The notes under the pieces are model-generated. The model searched no databases. It saw only the letters and a list, made by a program, of their open reading frames with translations, and was not told the DNA's origin. The translations under genes and the position numbers were made by a program. A stretch of 6,504 bases of DNA from contig SMXP01000141.1 of NCBI GenBank assembly GCA_004356335.1, positions 1 through 6,504 of the forward strand, read 5' to 3'. This DNA is from Alphaproteobacteria bacterium. GTDB lineage: Bacteria; Pseudomonadota; Alphaproteobacteria; SMXP01. Positions 1 through 5,299 of the stretch are shown here, one piece after another (the first letter of the stretch is position 1; each line of letters starts with the position of its first letter).

Positions 1-345
1 AATCTTAACTTCGGTCTCGCGCGCGATATGACGCGCGGCTCCGCCCAAACCAAATCCGATGATCCCCAAGTTTTTCTCATTGGAAAGCTGAAGTGGAATG
101 ATCAATTTCGCCAGCAATTCGGGCGAGCCCGGACCTAAATAACCTTCACCCCAAAGTCCTTGGGCCACAACAAGGCGTAGCAATTCTTCAGATACCTCGG
201 ACCCATGATCGCCCACAAAAGTCTGCGCTAAGATACTTTCGATATGAGAGGCATCATCAAACGCCTGTGACTCGTCACCGTTTAGATGGGTGTCGATACC
301 CTGCTTGGCGCCTTTCGAGGCGATATTTTCCAACGATGCCGTCAT
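1..345 (-). CDS. SAM-dependent methyltransferase-like protein, N-terminal part (runs off left edge)
   Basis: The reading frame starts at the ATG at 345-343 and stays open for 115 codons to the window edge, so the C-terminal part is missing. Residues 64-74 (LWGEGYLGPGS) followed by residues 93-108 (LGIIGFGLGGAARHIA) resemble the region of class I methyltransferases where a WG-G-hydrophobic-SPG segment precedes the glycine-rich SAM-binding motif I. The usual acidic residue in motif I (LDIGCGxGG) is absent: the residue two before the first glycine is isoleucine and a phenylalanine follows that glycine. This may mean altered cofactor binding. The first 45 residues are polar and show no signal peptide. 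No strong Shine-Dalgarno is visible; an in-frame TTG five codons upstream is an alternative start. Repeat A lies 67 bases upstream of the ATG. The substrate cannot be inferred. The fold assignment is moderately supported by motif only. Confidence 0.6.
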   Translation of the reverse strand, partial: MTASLENIASKGAKQGIDTHLNGDESQAFDDASHIESILAQTFVGDHGSEVSEELLRLVVAQGLWGEGYLGPGSPELLAKLIIPLQLSNEKNLGIIGFGLGGAARHIARETEVKI

Positions 346-412
346 TGCACAAATTACCAAACGTGTTTCCCGCTCATGCTCGGCACGAGACCGACTTTCC
401 CTATTCTTAAGG

Positions 413-517
413 CTAAGAGCACGTTCACTTTATTTGGAATCCCTAACGTGCTCTAAGTCCTCGTTTTGTCGCGCATTCGGACGGAAAACCGGGTCCACTT
501 TTCCTGAATGCGCTCTA
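413..517 (+). repeat. Composite two-hairpin repeat, copy A
   Basis: The copy has two tandem stem-loops. Unit 1 has a perfect 10-bp stem, agagcacgtt (416-425) with aacgtgctct (445-454). A linker (455-470) containing cgttttgtc follows. Unit 2 has an outer 8-bp stem, gcgcattc (471-478) with gaatgcgc (506-513), and an inner stem, ggaaaa (483-488) with ttttcc (499-504). The copy ends in ctcta, as do B and C. A further outer stem, cctcgttt (459-466) with aaacgagg (525-532), is unique to this copy. It lies between two minus-strand genes, its end 16 bases from the stop of the lipoprotein hydrolase. Confidence 0.85.
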
Positions 518-533
518 TTGAAACAAACGAGGG

Positions 534-1517
534 TTAATTCGTGCTTAACCTCAGCCGATCGGCCGATTTTTGGCGCTCTTCCGCCGATGGCAGATCGCCC
601 AAAGGATCCTTTATCCAGGCCGCGATATCTTGCCAAACCACTTCCGCCTGGAGATCCCGTAGCAGCATATGGTAGCCGTTTTTGTATTCCACCACGCGTG
701 TTGGCCCCCCTATTCTGCCAAGAATGTCTTCAACAGGTTTACGCGGGATGATCTGGTCTTTTTCACCGTAAAGCACCAGTGTGGGTACGGACACTTGTTC
801 AACCGAGAGATACCCTTTGTCCATCAAGCCAACCAGTCCATAGATCGCATCCGTTCGCGTTTTTTTGATCATGAGATCGTCATAATAATTATCACGAAGC
901 ATCTCCAGATTATCGGACGGCAAGATATCAAGACTTTCCCCGGTGAACTGAGCTTGCGGAAAGGTATGGGCGGCAAACCATAGTGCCGCTTTATAGATCG
1001 GGTTCATAACCGACCATCCCCATACCGCAGGCGCAACCAAAATCAACCCGTCAATTTGCGGCGTGTCTTGTTCGGCAAACATACTGATGGCTGCAGCGCC
1101 GCCCATACTCACAGCCAGAACGTAAATCGGTAAATTCGGATGCCGGTTACGAACAAGTCGGATGAAAGTGCGGGCATCATTTATTAAAAGATCAGAGCCG
1201 GGCCAGATTCCTGGTTGCGGAGACCGGCCAAAACCCCTTTGGTCAAAAGCATAGGTCGTGATTGCATGATCTGAAAACCATGGCCCCGGCATTTCGAATG
1301 TCTTTGCGTAATCATTCATACCATGCAAACCGACCATGACGGCCTCCGGTGCCTCGGCGTTCCATACTTGCACCGCCAACTTCTTACCATCGGCCGAAGT
1401 GAAGATGCCCTGCTCCAATGTGGGTGTATCGCTTGCGGGACCCAAACTTTGTTCAAGGGGCGTCGCGCAACCCACCAGATAGAATAGGACGAGAAAGCCT
1501 CCCCATCGCTGCATCAT
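534..1517 (-). CDS. Lipoprotein alpha/beta hydrolase (monoacylglycerol lipase / S33-like)
   Basis: This 327-residue protein is predicted to be an envelope-anchored serine hydrolase. A short hydrophobic N-terminus ends in the lipobox LVGC (Cys17), indicating lipidation by signal peptidase II. The hydrolase fold shows the oxyanion strand GLHG (63-66), the DQRGFGRS segment (92-99), the nucleophile elbow AVSMGG with Ser137, Asp254 in LYGEKDQ, and His283 in NGYHMLL: a complete Ser-Asp-His triad. The elbow has Ala where the family usually has Gly (GxSxG). The start at 1517 is chosen because GAGG lies 8-11 bases upstream, the signal peptide begins there, and its ATG overlaps the TGA of the upstream glycosylase gene (ATGA), suggesting translational coupling. 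A longer in-frame start at 1667 would bury the signal peptide and overlap the neighbour by 150 bases. Substrate is unknown; lysophospholipid or acylglycerol esters are family-based guesses. Confidence 0.87.
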   Translation of the reverse strand: MMQRWGGFLVLFYLVGCATPLEQSLGPASDTPTLEQGIFTSADGKKLAVQVWNAEAPEAVMVGLHGMNDYAKTFEMPGPWFSDHAITTYAFDQRGFGRSPQPGIWPGSDLLINDARTFIRLVRNRHPNLPIYVLAVSMGGAAAISMFAEQDTPQIDGLILVAPAVWGWSVMNPIYKAALWFAAHTFPQAQFTGESLDILPSDNLEMLRDNYYDDLMIKKTRTDAIYGLVGLMDKGYLSVEQVSVPTLVLYGEKDQIIPRKPVEDILGRIGGPTRVVEYKNGYHMLLRDLQAEVVWQDIAAWIKDPLGDLPSAEERQKSADRLRLSTN

Positions 1518-2116
1518 GTGGGCTTCCTCTTTCCAATTATCATAGCGACGCGCGACCTGAGCTCCGGGACGACCTCGGATTCGAACCAAGAATTTGTTTT
1601 GAGCCAAACATTGTTGCGCCACGAGGGATGGGGCAAGGGCAAAAACTCCGGTAAATAATCCCGCCAATCCGCGACCGTCTCGGTCAAAGACTTCCGAGTG
1701 TTTTTATTGAGGTGCCAGTGCTGGGCATAGGCGCCGACGACCAAGGTCAGTTGGATATTGGGCAAGAGATCGAACAGCCTGTGCCGCCAGGTCGATGCGC
1801 ATTCCTTGCGCGGCGGCAGATCAGCACCCTTAGCATTGAGGCCGGGAAAGCAAAATCCCATGGGCACGATCGCAATGCGCCTTTGGTCGTAAAATGTCTC
1901 CCGGTCCACGGCTATCCACGATCTCAGGCGATCTCCACTGGGATCATTAAACGGAATTCCCGTCCGGTGAACGCGGGTGCCCGGCGCCTGGCCCACAATA
2001 CATAATGTGGCACTGGTCGATGCCCGCAGAACAGGACGAGGCGTGTGAGGCAAATGCGGCGCACAGATGCGGCAATCATTGATCTCCTTAACAAGTGAGG
2101 CCAGCGTATCTGTCAT
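1514..2116 (-). CDS. Uracil-DNA glycosylase family protein (probable Fe-S type)
   Basis: This 200-residue protein of the uracil-DNA glycosylase superfamily is expected to remove uracil or related damaged bases in base excision repair in the cytoplasm. Motif 1 is GQAPGTRVHRTGIPF (42-56), followed by NDPSGDRL (57-64). The C-terminal active-site motif is HPSWRNN (163-169), followed by a WLKTNSWFE segment (171-179). Cys15, Cys18 (CRIC), Cys89 (MGFCFPG) and Cys106 (KECA) are spaced like the four 4Fe-4S ligands of family 4 enzymes, while HPSxRN recalls the SMUG1-type motif more than the family 4 HPA motif. The length suits a single-domain enzyme. The start has no clear Shine-Dalgarno but overlaps by ATGA the stop of a gene remnant upstream. 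Its own stop overlaps the lipoprotein hydrolase start, so the two are very likely co-transcribed. The exact base specificity is not predictable. Confidence 0.88.
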   Translation of the reverse strand: MTDTLASLVKEINDCRICAPHLPHTPRPVLRASTSATLCIVGQAPGTRVHRTGIPFNDPSGDRLRSWIAVDRETFYDQRRIAIVPMGFCFPGLNAKGADLPPRKECASTWRHRLFDLLPNIQLTLVVGAYAQHWHLNKNTRKSLTETVADWRDYLPEFLPLPHPSWRNNVWLKTNSWFESEVVPELRSRVAMIIGKRKPT

Positions 2117-2208
2117 ATGGGTTTGTCTAATATGGACAATAGCGCGTCAGCTACAGCCTGGGGTTCCGTTATCATCGCATCATGACCCCGCTCGCGTAAC
2201 CTTGGCGC
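2113..2208 (-). pseudogene. C-terminal remnant of a gene formerly upstream of the glycosylase
   Basis: An open frame of 31 codons without its own credible start ends in a TGA that overlaps the glycosylase ATG as ATGA. Its translation runs RLRERGHDAMITEP, then QAVADALLSILDKPI. A GH dipeptide followed by EPxAVADALL resembles the end of alpha/beta hydrolases, where the catalytic His precedes the last helix, but the fragment is too short to be sure. An in-frame stop lies directly upstream (2209-2211), and no continuation was recognised in the other frames. I infer that a former first gene of the operon was deleted, leaving its 3' end, perhaps because that end carries the translational coupling to the glycosylase gene. 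Confidence 0.45.
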
Positions 2209-2453
2209 TCATGATTGCCATAGTCCGGGCTTAAGGCAAGTGGAGATAAGGCCGTCTAATCAATCACTTGCACGTGGAGAAAGCTTTAACCATTTCTATT
2301 ATGCTGGAAAACAGTACATCCCGGCTTTGAGATTCCCTGTAAATTCACTAAAATTTTAACTATGATTGCATTTTCCGCATTCATACTCCATTCAGACTGG
2401 AGCGTTTATCTTTCGGTTCAAACGAACCTAAAGAATTATCGGTGACCGGATCT
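2209..2453. other. Gene-free stretch with several dyads
   Basis: No coding sequence is supported here. Visible structure is a 7-bp inverted repeat, gcaagtg (2236-2242) with cacttgc (2265-2271), and an AT-rich segment around 2340-2375 containing TATGAT (2361-2366), a possible -10 box for the plus-strand CigR-like gene but with no good -35. There is also a hairpin, ctttcggttc / gaacctaaag (2409-2432), with a 4-base loop and one mismatch. Its ggttc/gaacc core and the preceding gagcgttta resemble a further palindromic repeat unit lying next to repeat B. A short dyad, cggt-g-accg (2440-2448), follows. Confidence 0.4.
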
Positions 2454-2555
2454 AGGGTCTTTCCGGTTTTGATGGAATTAAAACCTGACCCTAAGTTGTT
2501 GTTTTATCGTGTTTCCGGACGGAAAACCGGGTCCACTTTTCCTGGAAACACTCTA
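2454..2555 (+). repeat. Composite two-hairpin repeat, copy B
   Basis: Unit 1 has an outer stem agggtc (2454-2459) with gaccct (2487-2492) and an inner stem ggtttt (2465-2470) with aaaacc (2480-2485). The linker is aagttgttgttttatc. Unit 2 has the outer stem gtgtttcc (2509-2516) with ggaaacac (2544-2551) and the inner stem ggaaaa (2521-2526) with ttttcc (2537-2542). The 27-base core of unit 2 is identical to copy A, yet the outer stem differs from A at four of eight pairs, all compensated. The terminal ctcta runs directly into the aaagga ribosome binding site of the next gene. Confidence 0.85.
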
Positions 2556-2560
2556 AAGGA
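2555..2560 (+). promoter_or_regulatory. Ribosome binding site of the CigR-like gene, abutting repeat B
   Basis: The hexamer aaagga lies 9 bases before the ATG at 2570, normal spacing, and only zero bases before an ATG at 2561. It therefore favours the 2570 start, which also places the signal peptide right at the N-terminus. Its first base is the last base of the repeat's conserved ctcta end. Confidence 0.7.
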
Positions 2561-2569
2561 ATGTTCAAG

Positions 2570-3103
2570 ATGAAATTAATCGCACTTTGCCTTTTGGCAA
2601 TGAGTCTCGCACTTTCATCCGCTAACGCTCAACCGAAAGGCAATCCAGGCAAGGGACCAAAGAAAGACCTGCCCGCCGTTCAAAATGAAAACTCTTCCGT
2701 GGTCAACACCCTCACCGACGCTATTTTTGGCGACGATAACGATAATGGATGGAAGCCGTCCAAAGCAAAAAACAAGAACAAAGGGAAGAATAACAATCAG
2801 CAAGGATTGACCGACTATCTACCAGATATTCTGTTTGGCAATGACGAACGAAATATCATTAGCGAGTATTTCCGTAAGAACACCGTCGCCACAAGTTCGT
2901 TGCCGCCCGGCATCGCCAAAAATGTCGCTCGAGGAAAACCCTTGCCGCCGGGGATTGCCAAGCGCGGTCTGCCGAACAATTTAATGTCCCAACTGCCGAT
3001 CCGCGATGGCTGGAATCGGTTTATAGTGGGCAACGACGTTTTGCTGGTTGATCAGAAAACCGGAACGATCGCCGATGTCATCAAGGACATCATGTCGAAC
3101 TAA
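2570..3103 (+). CDS. Exported CigR-like / RcnB-family protein
   Basis: This is a 177-residue exported protein. Residues 1-20 form a signal peptide (hydrophobic LIALCLLAMSLAL, cleavage site ANA before Gln21), giving a periplasmic or surface protein. Residues 21-80 are low-complexity and rich in Lys, Asn, Gly and Pro. The conserved C-terminal half has ERNIISEYFR (93-102), two copies of LPPGIAK (111-117 and 125-131) joined by NVARGKP, and GNDVLLVDQKTGTIADVI (154-171). This order is what I know from proteins annotated as CigR family, named after the Salmonella SPI-3 anti-virulence regulator. Function in this organism is unknown. A second internal similarity, LTDAIFGDD (48-56) and LPDILFGND (84-92), suggests duplication. 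The gene stands alone, converging with the reductase gene; a weak 6-bp dyad (3105-3125) without a T-run lies in the 40-base gap. Confidence 0.8.
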   Translation: MKLIALCLLAMSLALSSANAQPKGNPGKGPKKDLPAVQNENSSVVNTLTDAIFGDDNDNGWKPSKAKNKNKGKNNNQQGLTDYLPDILFGNDERNIISEYFRKNTVATSSLPPGIAKNVARGKPLPPGIAKRGLPNNLMSQLPIRDGWNRFIVGNDVLLVDQKTGTIADVIKDIMSN

Positions 3104-3143
3104 CAGGTAATGTTAATTCTTACCTTATGAATAGTCGGCCTTT

Positions 3144-4217
3144 CTAGCTCAAACTCGGCAGGCCGTTTGGATCGGGCGCCACCCGAACAATCTTGTTGCC
3201 CTTATTGCCGCCGGTAAACAAACTGGCCAAAGCATCCGGCATGGCGTCGAGCCCTTCCACCACGTCTTCAGTGTTTTTGAGCCTGCCCGCGATCAACCAG
3301 CGTCGCATCTGTTGTTCGGCCTCGGGAAAGCGATCCACGTAATCAAAAACGATAAAGCCTTCTAGTCGCGCGCGTTGGCTCAATAATTTTGTGTAATTAC
3401 GGGGGCCCGGAACGATTCCGGGCTGATATTCGGTCGAGATATAACCGCAAAAAACGACGCGGGCCTTCAGCGCCAAGTGGGCCAGGGCGTCATTCAAGAT
3501 ATCGCCGCCCACATTGTCGAAAAAGACATCCATACCGTCCGGACAAAGCATATCAAGCCGCTCGCCGACATTCTCCGTCTTGTAATTAATCGCTCCGTCA
3601 AAACCCAAGTCGGTCGTCAACCATCGGCATTTTTGGTCACTACCGGCAATGCCGATCACGCGACAGTCCTTGATTTTGGCAATTTGGCCGGCGACAGAGC
3701 CAATGCCTCCGGCCGCTGCCGAAATCACCACCGTTTCCCCGGCCTGGGGCTTGCCGATGTCGAGCAAGCCAAAATAGGCGGCAAAGCCATCGACCCCCAG
3801 GCTGCCCAAAGCCAATGTGAGGGGGCGACAGGGATTTTCCACCTTCAAAATGGTTTTGATGTTGGGCGGCTGTTTGGTCGGATCTTGCAGAGAATAATCC
3901 TGCCAGCCCAGGGACGCGGTGACGATATCCCCGGTCTTGAAATCCGCATGGCGGGATTGGATGACCTCGCCGACACCGCGGCCGCGCATGACGTCGCCGA
4001 TGGCCAAAGGCTGGAACATGCCGTTGTCGTGAACCAAATAGCCCCATTGGGCTGGTGACGTGGCGAGGCAGATCGTCCGCACGATCATCTGGTCGGGCCC
4101 GATTTGGGGGACATCTCCGGTTTCAAGCCGGAAGAGATCACGACTGACGGGATCGCCGAGTTTCGGGCGTTTGGCAAAACGCCATTGGCGATTCGTTTGA
4201 CCGAGCGGGATCGTCAT
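3144..4217 (-). CDS. NADP-dependent oxidoreductase, CurA / leukotriene B4 12-hydroxydehydrogenase type
   Basis: This 357-residue protein is a zinc-free medium-chain dehydrogenase/reductase of the COG2130 type, expected to reduce the double bond of alpha,beta-unsaturated ketones or aldehydes with NADPH in the cytoplasm. The N-terminal catalytic domain includes MRGRGVGEVIQSRH (77-90) and the GWQDYSL motif (104-110). The nucleotide-binding domain carries AAAGGIGSVAGQIAKIK (167-183), VIGIAGSDQKC (187-197) and FDNVGGDILN (233-242); PGPRNY (270-275) and the C-terminal GGNKGNKIV (336-344) complete the family pattern. Length is slightly above the usual 330-345. The N-terminal family motif normally reading SLDPxMRG is replaced by LATSPAQWGY (51-60), so substrate-pocket residues may differ. 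The ATG at 4217 has no clear Shine-Dalgarno, and no earlier in-frame ATG is available before a stop. The gene is monocistronic. A possible promoter and poly-G tracts lie 110-160 bases upstream. Confidence 0.9.
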   Translation of the reverse strand: MTIPLGQTNRQWRFAKRPKLGDPVSRDLFRLETGDVPQIGPDQMIVRTICLATSPAQWGYLVHDNGMFQPLAIGDVMRGRGVGEVIQSRHADFKTGDIVTASLGWQDYSLQDPTKQPPNIKTILKVENPCRPLTLALGSLGVDGFAAYFGLLDIGKPQAGETVVISAAAGGIGSVAGQIAKIKDCRVIGIAGSDQKCRWLTTDLGFDGAINYKTENVGERLDMLCPDGMDVFFDNVGGDILNDALAHLALKARVVFCGYISTEYQPGIVPGPRNYTKLLSQRARLEGFIVFDYVDRFPEAEQQMRRWLIAGRLKNTEDVVEGLDAMPDALASLFTGGNKGNKIVRVAPDPNGLPSLS

Positions 4218-4326
4218 CTGTGCACGCCATCAACCATCGTGAAACCAAAAGGTGCCCAAACAGGCACATGCCTTTTCGTTTAACGCGGCGACAGATCAAT
4301 CGCAAGACATAAGGGAAGGTCTTAAA

Positions 4327-4377
4327 GGGGGGGGGGCAAAGAGGAGAGTATGGCCAAGGAGGGGGGGATTTTGTCAA
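4327..4377 (-). promoter_or_regulatory. Possible promoter of the reductase gene, with poly-G/C tracts
   Basis: On the minus strand a perfect TTGACA (4377-4372) is followed after 19 bases by CATACT (4352-4347), a 4/6 match to the -10 consensus. The spacer contains a run of seven C (4367-4361), and a second run of ten C (4336-4327) falls just downstream in the predicted leader. TTTTGTCAAAA (4370-4380) overlapping the -35 is a perfect 5-1-5 palindrome. The spacing is longer than optimal, so the call is tentative. Confidence 0.3.
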
Positions 4378-4401
4378 AACAAGGGAGGCTTCGTTCCTAG
4401 A

Positions 4402-4502
4402 CCACGTTCACAAATCATAGAATCGAAGAACGTGGCCCGGATTCTTTAGTGGTCGCGCATTCAGACGGAAAACCGGCCGCCACTTTTCCTGAATGCGCTC
4501 TA
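4402..4502 (+). repeat. Composite two-hairpin repeat, copy C
   Basis: Unit 1 has the stem ccacgttc (4402-4409) with gaacgtgg (4428-4435). A linker (4436-4454) ends in ggtc. Unit 2 has the outer stem gcgcattc (4455-4462) with gaatgcgc (4491-4498) and the inner stem ggaaaa (4467-4472) with ttttcc (4484-4489). The loop differs from A and B (ccggccgccac). The conserved ctcta end (4498-4502) contains, on the minus strand, the TAG stop of the holin gene. Confidence 0.83.
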
Positions 4503-4907
4503 GCGGTTCTTATTCACGCCGTCTTTTTTCTCTTGGGTGCGCAGCCAGCCTAGGCCGAGCATGCCCATGAGCACCGGGATCATGGTGCCGATATCCAGTT
4601 CCGGAAGATTGGTAAGATCCGCACCCGCCAAGACGGCGAAAAACGACATGAATGGCTGGAGAATAAACGTATAGGCGAAGGCCAGACCGCACACCCAACC
4701 GACAAAGGGGCGCCATCCGGCCACGAGCAGGCTTTCATGCTGAGCCTCCTGAAAATTCACGGCGAGTTGCGCCAGCTCTCCTTGCTGCTCCAACTTCTTC
4801 AACTCAAGCAGGGCTTCTTGTTGCTGGGACGGATCGGGCCAAACCCGCTTGATGATCTCTTCCCCTAAAGAAAACAGGCCACCGGCAATCAAATTCGGTA
4901 ACGGCAT
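4500..4907 (-). CDS. Holin of the GTA 3TM type
   Basis: This 135-residue membrane protein matches the pattern of the 'holin of 3TMs, for gene-transfer release' family. Members are thought to permeabilise the inner membrane so that endolysin or particles can escape. A short amphipathic/hydrophobic start (1-19) is followed by a polar, Gln/Glu-rich helix (26-60) that may form a coiled coil. Then come the family hallmark GWRPFVGW (64-71), a long hydrophobic region (68-97), and a last membrane segment MIPVLMGMLGLGWLRT (109-124) ending in a QEKK tail. The start is supported by GGGAG 6 bases upstream. Length is normal. The TAG stop lies in the conserved end of repeat C, so the extreme C-terminus may have been reset by that repeat. 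No endolysin gene is adjacent, which leaves its activity uncertain. Confidence 0.82.
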   Translation of the reverse strand: MPLPNLIAGGLFSLGEEIIKRVWPDPSQQQEALLELKKLEQQGELAQLAVNFQEAQHESLLVAGWRPFVGWVCGLAFAYTFILQPFMSFFAVLAGADLTNLPELDIGTMIPVLMGMLGLGWLRTQEKKDGVNKNR

Positions 4908-4998
4908 AGGAAACTCCCGATCAAAGCCAACGAAAACAATTTGTGTTGAAGGAAAGTATAACCCGGCGCAGCCGACCGTGGATAAGTTTGCGCAAGAC

Positions 4999-5095
4999 CT
5001 ACGGCAGGAAAGCCTTTAACGCATTCTTGACCTGGTCTTTGGTCACACTGGGATTACCTTCGAGGGCACGGAGGCGGTTTTGTTTTTGTCGTCAT
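4999..5095 (-). pseudogene. Short frameshifted coding remnant
   Basis: An ATG at 5095 with GGGAAG upstream begins MTTKTK and meets a stop after 13 codons. The frame one base over reads NRLRALEGNPSV then TKDQVKNALKAFLP and ends at TAG (4999-5001), with natural-looking codon choice and protein-like composition. A single frameshift in the A-rich run near 5080 would join them into a protein of about 32 residues. I do not recognise the family. It could equally be the 3' end of a deleted gene. Confidence 0.25.
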
Positions 5096-5107
5096 GTGCT
5101 TCTTCCC

Positions 5108-5149
5108 AAAAAAGCCAACCCGAACCCCCACGCCCAGCGGGACACGGGG
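5108..5149 (-). terminator. Possible intrinsic terminator after the tail genes
   Basis: On the minus strand a 10-bp stem including three G-U pairs (arms 5149-5140 and 5135-5126, loop 5139-5136) is followed by a run of six T (5113-5108). The T-run is 12 bases beyond the stem rather than directly adjacent, so termination efficiency is doubtful. Confidence 0.25.
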
Positions 5150-5299
5150 ATGGGGGAGGAGGCATGGAAGCCCGGGTCGGCCAAGTCGAGGCGGGGGCCG
5201 CCGCAGGGGCAGGTTGCGACGGTTGGGCTCGCCTCGTTTCGGCGGAAGGACGACAAACGCACGACGCGCAGGGATGAACCGAAGGCTACGGCCTGAGGT

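Larger units (their letters stand above)
4908..5299. other. Degenerate GC-rich stretch between holin and tail genes
   Basis: There is no confident gene in this 392-base stretch. Several frames are open on both strands because of the GC-rich composition (Pro/Ala-rich on the minus strand, Gly/Ala-rich on the plus strand), which makes open frames weak evidence. In an intact GTA-like cluster the tape-measure and other tail genes would stand between the gp10-type gene and the end of the cluster, so I infer a large deletion here. A short codon-like segment and a terminator candidate are listed separately. Confidence 0.4.

Noticed and set aside
290..751. Plus-strand open frame of 153 codons
   Set aside because: It runs antisense through the methyltransferase start, repeat A and the hydrolase 3' end, and shows no recognisable domain.
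1518..1667. Longer N-terminus for the lipoprotein hydrolase (start at 1667)
   Set aside because: It would bury the lipobox signal peptide and overlap the glycosylase gene by 150 bases; the 1517 start has a ribosome site and an ATGA overlap.
2561..2569. Start at 2561 for the CigR-like gene
   Set aside because: The ribosome site would directly touch the ATG; the start at 2570 has normal spacing and places the signal peptide at the N-terminus.
3105..3125. Dyad aggtaa/ttacct as a bidirectional terminator between convergent genes
   Set aside because: Only 6 AT-rich pairs and no T-run on either strand.
3477..4058. Plus-strand open frame of 193 codons
   Set aside because: It is antisense to the reductase gene, whose motifs are unmistakable.
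413..4502. Repeats A-C as a CRISPR array or transposon ends
   Set aside because: The copies are about 2 kb apart with genes between them, have no regular spacers, no target duplications were seen, and no transposase is present.
5080..5277. Plus-strand frame beginning with TTG, resembling a small lipoprotein (LSSC then Pro-rich) with GGAGG upstream
   Set aside because: It tempted as an Rz1-like spanin, but the hydrophobic stretch is far too short for a signal peptide, it lies on the strand opposite the holin, and the GC-rich DNA is open in several frames.
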